Shown: in pieces, positions 60,872 through 64,000 of the stretch
How positions within the stretch are numbered: the stretch's first letter is position 1
Layout of the letters: the number at the start of each line of letters is the position of its first letter
Assembly (NCBI GenBank): GCA_963813895.1
Contig: CAWFAS010000002.1
Coordinates: 248,001 to 312,000 of the forward strand
Length of the DNA: 64,000 nt
Direction of reading: 5' to 3'
DNA from: DASZWJ01 sp963813895
Lineage (GTDB): Bacteria; Pseudomonadota; Gammaproteobacteria; JAURND01
Made by a program: the position numbers and the translations under genes
Notes under the pieces: model-generated
Seen by the model: only the letters and a program-made list of their open reading frames with translations
The model's database searches: none
Told to the model about the DNA's origin: nothing

Positions 60872-62395
60872 ATGAATACCAAAATAAATGCTATTTCTCC
60901 CACCCGAAGTGAGAATTTTCCCGAATGGTATCAGGAGGTAATAAAAACTGCAGACTTGGCTGAGCATTCACCAGTACGTGGTTGCATGATTTTGAAACCA
61001 CGCGGCTTTGCCTTATGGGAAGCCATTCAACGCATACTGGATAAAATGATTAAACAAACCGGGCATCAGAATGTTTATTTCCCCTTACTGATTCCACTAA
61101 GTTTTCTAGAGAAAGAAGCAGCTCACGTGGAAGGTTTTGCCAAAGAATGCGCTGTAGTAACCCATTACCGCCTGGAGGCAGATTCAACTGGAAAACTAGT
61201 ACCTTCGCCAAACGCTGAACTTGCAGAACCCTTGATCATTCGGCCTACCAGTGAAACTATTATTGGTGACGCAATGTCCCGCTGGGTTCAATCCTATCAA
61301 GATCTACCCATATTGATTAATCAGTGGTGCAACATCATGCGTTGGGAAATGCGCACTCGCATGTTTTTACGCACCTCGGAATTTTTGTGGCAGGAAGGTC
61401 ATACCGCACATGCCACAGATGCAGAAGCCATCCAAGAAACACTGACTATGCTAGAGGTATATGCCCAGCTAGCGGAAGAATTTTTAGCTATTCCAGTTAT
61501 CAAGGGTGAGAAAACAGCTAATGAACGCTTTCCGGGTGCAGTCAATACATATACCATCGAAGCCATGATGCAGGATGGCAAAGCGCTGCAAGCTGGCACT
61601 TCCCATTTTCTGGGACAAAATTTTTCCCGCGCCTACGCTATAGAATTCACCGACAAACAGCAGCAAACCCATCACGCCTGGACCACCTCCTGGGGATTAT
61701 CCACACGCATAATTGGCGCATTAATAATGGCTCATAGCGATGATGATGGTTTAGTCTTACCACCCCGCATTGCACCTGATCAGATTATAATCATTCCTGT
61801 GGCTATGAAAGAAGCTGATTTAGAAGACGTAATGGAATTTTGCACGCAGCTGGCCCGGGATTTAAAAACGGTTAATGCATTCGCTGAACCATTACGGGTT
61901 AGCATTGACAAAAGTGAACGACGTGCCGGAGAAAAATTTTGGGATGCAGTGAAAAAAGGGACGCCGTTACGTATTGAGGTCGGTCGACGCGAAATCGAGT
62001 CGGGTCTATTTTCCCTCTCCAGAAGAGATAGGCCTGCTAAAGAAAAAGCCTCCCTAAGTCGTGAGGAGCTGATTGCTCAAGTTAGCCAACTATTGGCAGA
62101 AATACAGGACAATTTGTTTAATCGAGCATTGCAATTTCAGAACGAACATACTGCTGAAATTAGCACACTGGCCGAATTACGGGAGTTGTTTTCCCAGGGA
62201 GAAGACCAACAAAATAATTTTGCTTTGGTTTATTTTGATCCTGCAGTAGAAGGTGAACCGGCGGTCGTAGAAGTTTTTAAGGAGTTAAAATTGACTGCAC
62301 GCTGTATTCCGTTTATGGAGCAGAATAGTGAAGGGTACTGTATTTTTTCTGGCAATAAAACTGATAAAAAGGTGTTATTGGCGCGGGCGTATTAA
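60872..62395 (+). CDS. proS: Prolyl-tRNA synthetase, archaeal/eukaryotic type
   Basis: A 507-residue class II synthetase without the inserted INS editing domain of bacterial-type ProRS. It has ENFPEWYQEVIKTADLAEHSPVRGCM-type entry, motif 2 IMRWEMRTRMFLRTSEFLWQEGHTAHA and ALQAGTSHFLGQNFSRAY, motif 3 region TTSWGLSTRIIGALIMAHSDDDGLVLPP, an anticodon-binding domain (IIIIPVAMKEADLEDV) and the conserved C-terminal Tyr (LLARAY). This short type, about 480-510 residues, is usual in archaea, eukaryotes and some bacteria. Most gammaproteobacteria carry the long form, so transfer is possible. Confidence 0.95.
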   Translation: MNTKINAISPTRSENFPEWYQEVIKTADLAEHSPVRGCMILKPRGFALWEAIQRILDKMIKQTGHQNVYFPLLIPLSFLEKEAAHVEGFAKECAVVTHYRLEADSTGKLVPSPNAELAEPLIIRPTSETIIGDAMSRWVQSYQDLPILINQWCNIMRWEMRTRMFLRTSEFLWQEGHTAHATDAEAIQETLTMLEVYAQLAEEFLAIPVIKGEKTANERFPGAVNTYTIEAMMQDGKALQAGTSHFLGQNFSRAYAIEFTDKQQQTHHAWTTSWGLSTRIIGALIMAHSDDDGLVLPPRIAPDQIIIIPVAMKEADLEDVMEFCTQLARDLKTVNAFAEPLRVSIDKSERRAGEKFWDAVKKGTPLRIEVGRREIESGLFSLSRRDRPAKEKASLSREELIAQVSQLLAEIQDNLFNRALQFQNEHTAEISTLAELRELFSQGEDQQNNFALVYFDPAVEGEPAVVEVFKELKLTARCIPFMEQNSEGYCIFSGNKTDKKVLLARAY

Positions 62396-62420
62396 TAGCG
62401 CTGGATGACAGCCACACCTA

Positions 62421-63716
62421 CTACTCATGCAAAATCCCTTTATAATCCACCGTTAATTGCTCTAAGCTCAGGCGGTTTAAAAACAGGGAATAAACCATCC
62501 AGGCCGTGAGAGCCGCTAAATCTTTAAACTGCGGGGGCAGGTATTTAGGTGGAGTCACAATACCCTCTTCCTGCAGATCTGCTAATACATGCAAATCTTC
62601 TAAGGTAGTTTTACCCAAAAACAGCAAGGGTATCCTATTTTGCAGGCCATTTTTTATAGCAAGACGAATGTAGTTATAGATCAATACAAAGCCTTTGCTA
62701 TAAGACAAATCTTTAGTGAACGGTCCCGCATCTGGCAGACAACCGCGAAAAATGCGCACGGTAGCATTATAGCTTTCATCTTGAGTCAAACCCTCACCGC
62801 GATAGTAATGAAATATATCTAAAAAATCCGCTCCGCGTTCCGCCAAATCAATTGCGGACACCCGCTGCGTTAAACGCCGAACACGATGGGGGTAAGAAGA
62901 GAAGGTGAATATTTCCATGATAATCGCCAAACCTTCCTGATTTATTGTTGACGAAGGTGGCCCTTTGCTAAGGAATGTACAAATCGGCTGCGCCAAGCCA
63001 TTTAAAGTTGTGCCAATATGAACCCAGCCCTCATGCACTTCAAAGGCTTTTAATTCACGCTCACTAAATAAAGCATCCTTGCGCAATTTAATATATTCAG
63101 CCCCAGCGGAGGCATCTGCCAGAATATCATCACTTAATTTAACCCTAACCTGGCGATCATCACCAAAATACTCGGCCAGTCTTTCTCCCAAAATTCGTAC
63201 AGCCTCGTCGCTAGTAAAACGTTTTTCATCTAAAGAATCAGCCTCCTGAGGTTTGATGCGGGCTAAAGTTGTGGTAACGGATTCCGCCAAATCACGTAAG
63301 GTGGGAGCACCTGCATAAAAAGCATCCTGTGAACTGCCGTATAATTCTTGCGATATTTTGGTAAACTCGGGAGTGCCGCGCGCTTCCATTAATCGCACTA
63401 CTTCACGATACTCGCGGCAGATACGTAACATAACATTCGCCACACCGCTAAACTGGCCTAGTTGACGACGGATGTCCCGTTCTATTGCATAAAATTCTTC
63501 TCTTTTTTCATTAGGCTCAAACTGCAAGGGATTTTTATGATAAGTATTCGCTGTTATGAGTGGCAATTCGCGACATTTTTTTTCAAAAAACTGCACTTGC
63601 ACATCAATTGGCCATTTAAGAGCATTGAGTATCCGTATAGGCTTTTGAGCTTCCACTATGCGTTCAGATAAGCTGCGCAGCGTTTGCTGGTAGGGAGTCA
63701 ATTCTTGGGGGTGCAT
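62421..63716 (-). CDS. DUF1704 protein with QEGLA motif (MATCAP-like metallopeptidase fold)
   Basis: A 431-residue protein of the flavohemoglobin expression-modulating QEGLA-motif family. HEGWVHIGTTLNG (near residue 230) and GPPSSTINQEGLAIIMEIF (near 255) form a zinc-binding-type active site HExxxH plus downstream Glu. Related eukaryotic proteins are tubulin-tyrosine carboxypeptidases. The flavohemoglobin link in the name is from genetic context only. The gene is monocistronic, divergent from the SMP-30 gene. Confidence 0.87.
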   Translation of the reverse strand: MHPQELTPYQQTLRSLSERIVEAQKPIRILNALKWPIDVQVQFFEKKCRELPLITANTYHKNPLQFEPNEKREEFYAIERDIRRQLGQFSGVANVMLRICREYREVVRLMEARGTPEFTKISQELYGSSQDAFYAGAPTLRDLAESVTTTLARIKPQEADSLDEKRFTSDEAVRILGERLAEYFGDDRQVRVKLSDDILADASAGAEYIKLRKDALFSERELKAFEVHEGWVHIGTTLNGLAQPICTFLSKGPPSSTINQEGLAIIMEIFTFSSYPHRVRRLTQRVSAIDLAERGADFLDIFHYYRGEGLTQDESYNATVRIFRGCLPDAGPFTKDLSYSKGFVLIYNYIRLAIKNGLQNRIPLLFLGKTTLEDLHVLADLQEEGIVTPPKYLPPQFKDLAALTAWMVYSLFLNRLSLEQLTVDYKGILHE

Positions 63717-63901
63717 AACATTTCCTTACGGCTGGGTTATTAGAAGTATATATTTATAATCAGGAAAAAACCAAAGAAAAACACCTAATTCAGCGGGATG
63801 TTAAATACCTTAAAAAAATAGTTACAAAAACTTATTTGAAAATTGCAAGATTTTTCACCAAACTACTAGTCTAATTTTTTTCCATTTCCCAGGAGCTTAT
63901 A

Positions 63902-64000
63902 ATGAAAGTCACTTGTACTTGGCACAGTCATAACATTCTCGGAGAAAGTCCTATCTGGGATCACAGGGAAAATACTTTATATTGGGTAGACATCTATGGG
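63902..64000 (+). CDS. SMP-30/gluconolactonase-family protein, 5' end only
   Basis: An ATG at 63902, with AGGAGC before it, opens a frame through the right edge (33 codons): WHSHNILGESPIWDHRENTLYWVDIYG. This is the opening of the six-bladed propeller of SMP-30/LRE-like sugar lactonases, where LGESPxWD and LYWVDI carry the metal-binding Glu. The remainder is outside the window. Substrate not readable. Confidence 0.85.
   Translation, partial: MKVTCTWHSHNILGESPIWDHRENTLYWVDIYG

Overview
The window is a stretch of a mid-to-low-GC gammaproteobacterial chromosome. The gene set (polyhydroxyalkanoate genes, LetA/Csr-era style compact operons, an archaeal/eukaryote-type prolyl-tRNA synthetase, QEGLA-type DUF1704 protein, Lhr, RlmJ) would fit the Legionellales (Legionella/Coxiella/Aquicella relatives), but no rRNA or other marker in the window settles this; the placement is inference. 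No tRNA, rRNA or CRISPR array was seen.

Layout. 1-8 kb: the 5' part of a fatty-acyl-AMP ligase (runs off the left edge), then a leftward operon SemiSWEET transporter - UbiE-like methyltransferase - cbpA - cbpM, preceded by a giant Lhr helicase. 8-9.4 kb: small envelope/stress proteins (DUF1328; an ElaB/YqjD - YqjE - YqjK-like operon with a clear sigma70-type promoter). 9.5-9.6 kb: a GGA-rich, stem-closed candidate small RNA. 9.6-16.4 kb: TcyP-type transporter, GT39-like membrane protein, RhlE helicase, a YceI - cytochrome b561 - YceI operon and a small acetyltransferase. 16.5-24.1 kb: a five-gene methionine operon (PLP enzyme, fused aspartokinase-homoserine dehydrogenase without ACT domains, second PLP enzyme, metE, metF) behind a long leader with an intrinsic-terminator-like hairpin. 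24.3-31 kb: an unknown three-repeat protein, a thioesterase remnant, a nucleotidyltransferase and acetyltransferases (one cut by a MITE), then comA - serA - serB. 31-38 kb: mutM, a small membrane protein, a YyaL-type thioredoxin-fold protein, a first PHA synthase and a DUF4143 ATPase.

38.5-45.6 kb is the accessory core. A group II intron (5' end near 38759, catalytic domain V at 44007-44040) carries a reverse transcriptase whose ORF is split, between RT motif TPQGG and VISPLL, by a 3.5-kb Recombinase-in-Trio (RIT) element: three overlapping tyrosine recombinase genes between ~90-bp inverted repeats. It is followed by a decayed gene broken by a nested MITE that still shows a 10-bp target duplication.

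45.6-54.8 kb is a leftward PHA/3-hydroxybutyrate and lipid block: creatininase-like protein, bdhA, phaB, an ACP-acyl-AMP-ligase-PlsC fusion, (MITE), phaR, phasin, a second phaC and a MaoC/PhaJ hydratase. 55-64 kb holds an MFS transporter, a GP-repeat exported protein, GNAT, HdeD-like protein, an alpha/beta hydrolase whose C-terminus is encoded by a repeat, rlmJ, proS, a DUF1704 protein and the start of an SMP-30 family gene. GC-rich paired-hairpin repeats (at least three full copies of one family plus others) are spread through the intergenic spaces.

Several start codons were moved inward from the longest reading frame where a Shine-Dalgarno sequence or signal peptide pointed to a later start; those cases are noted.
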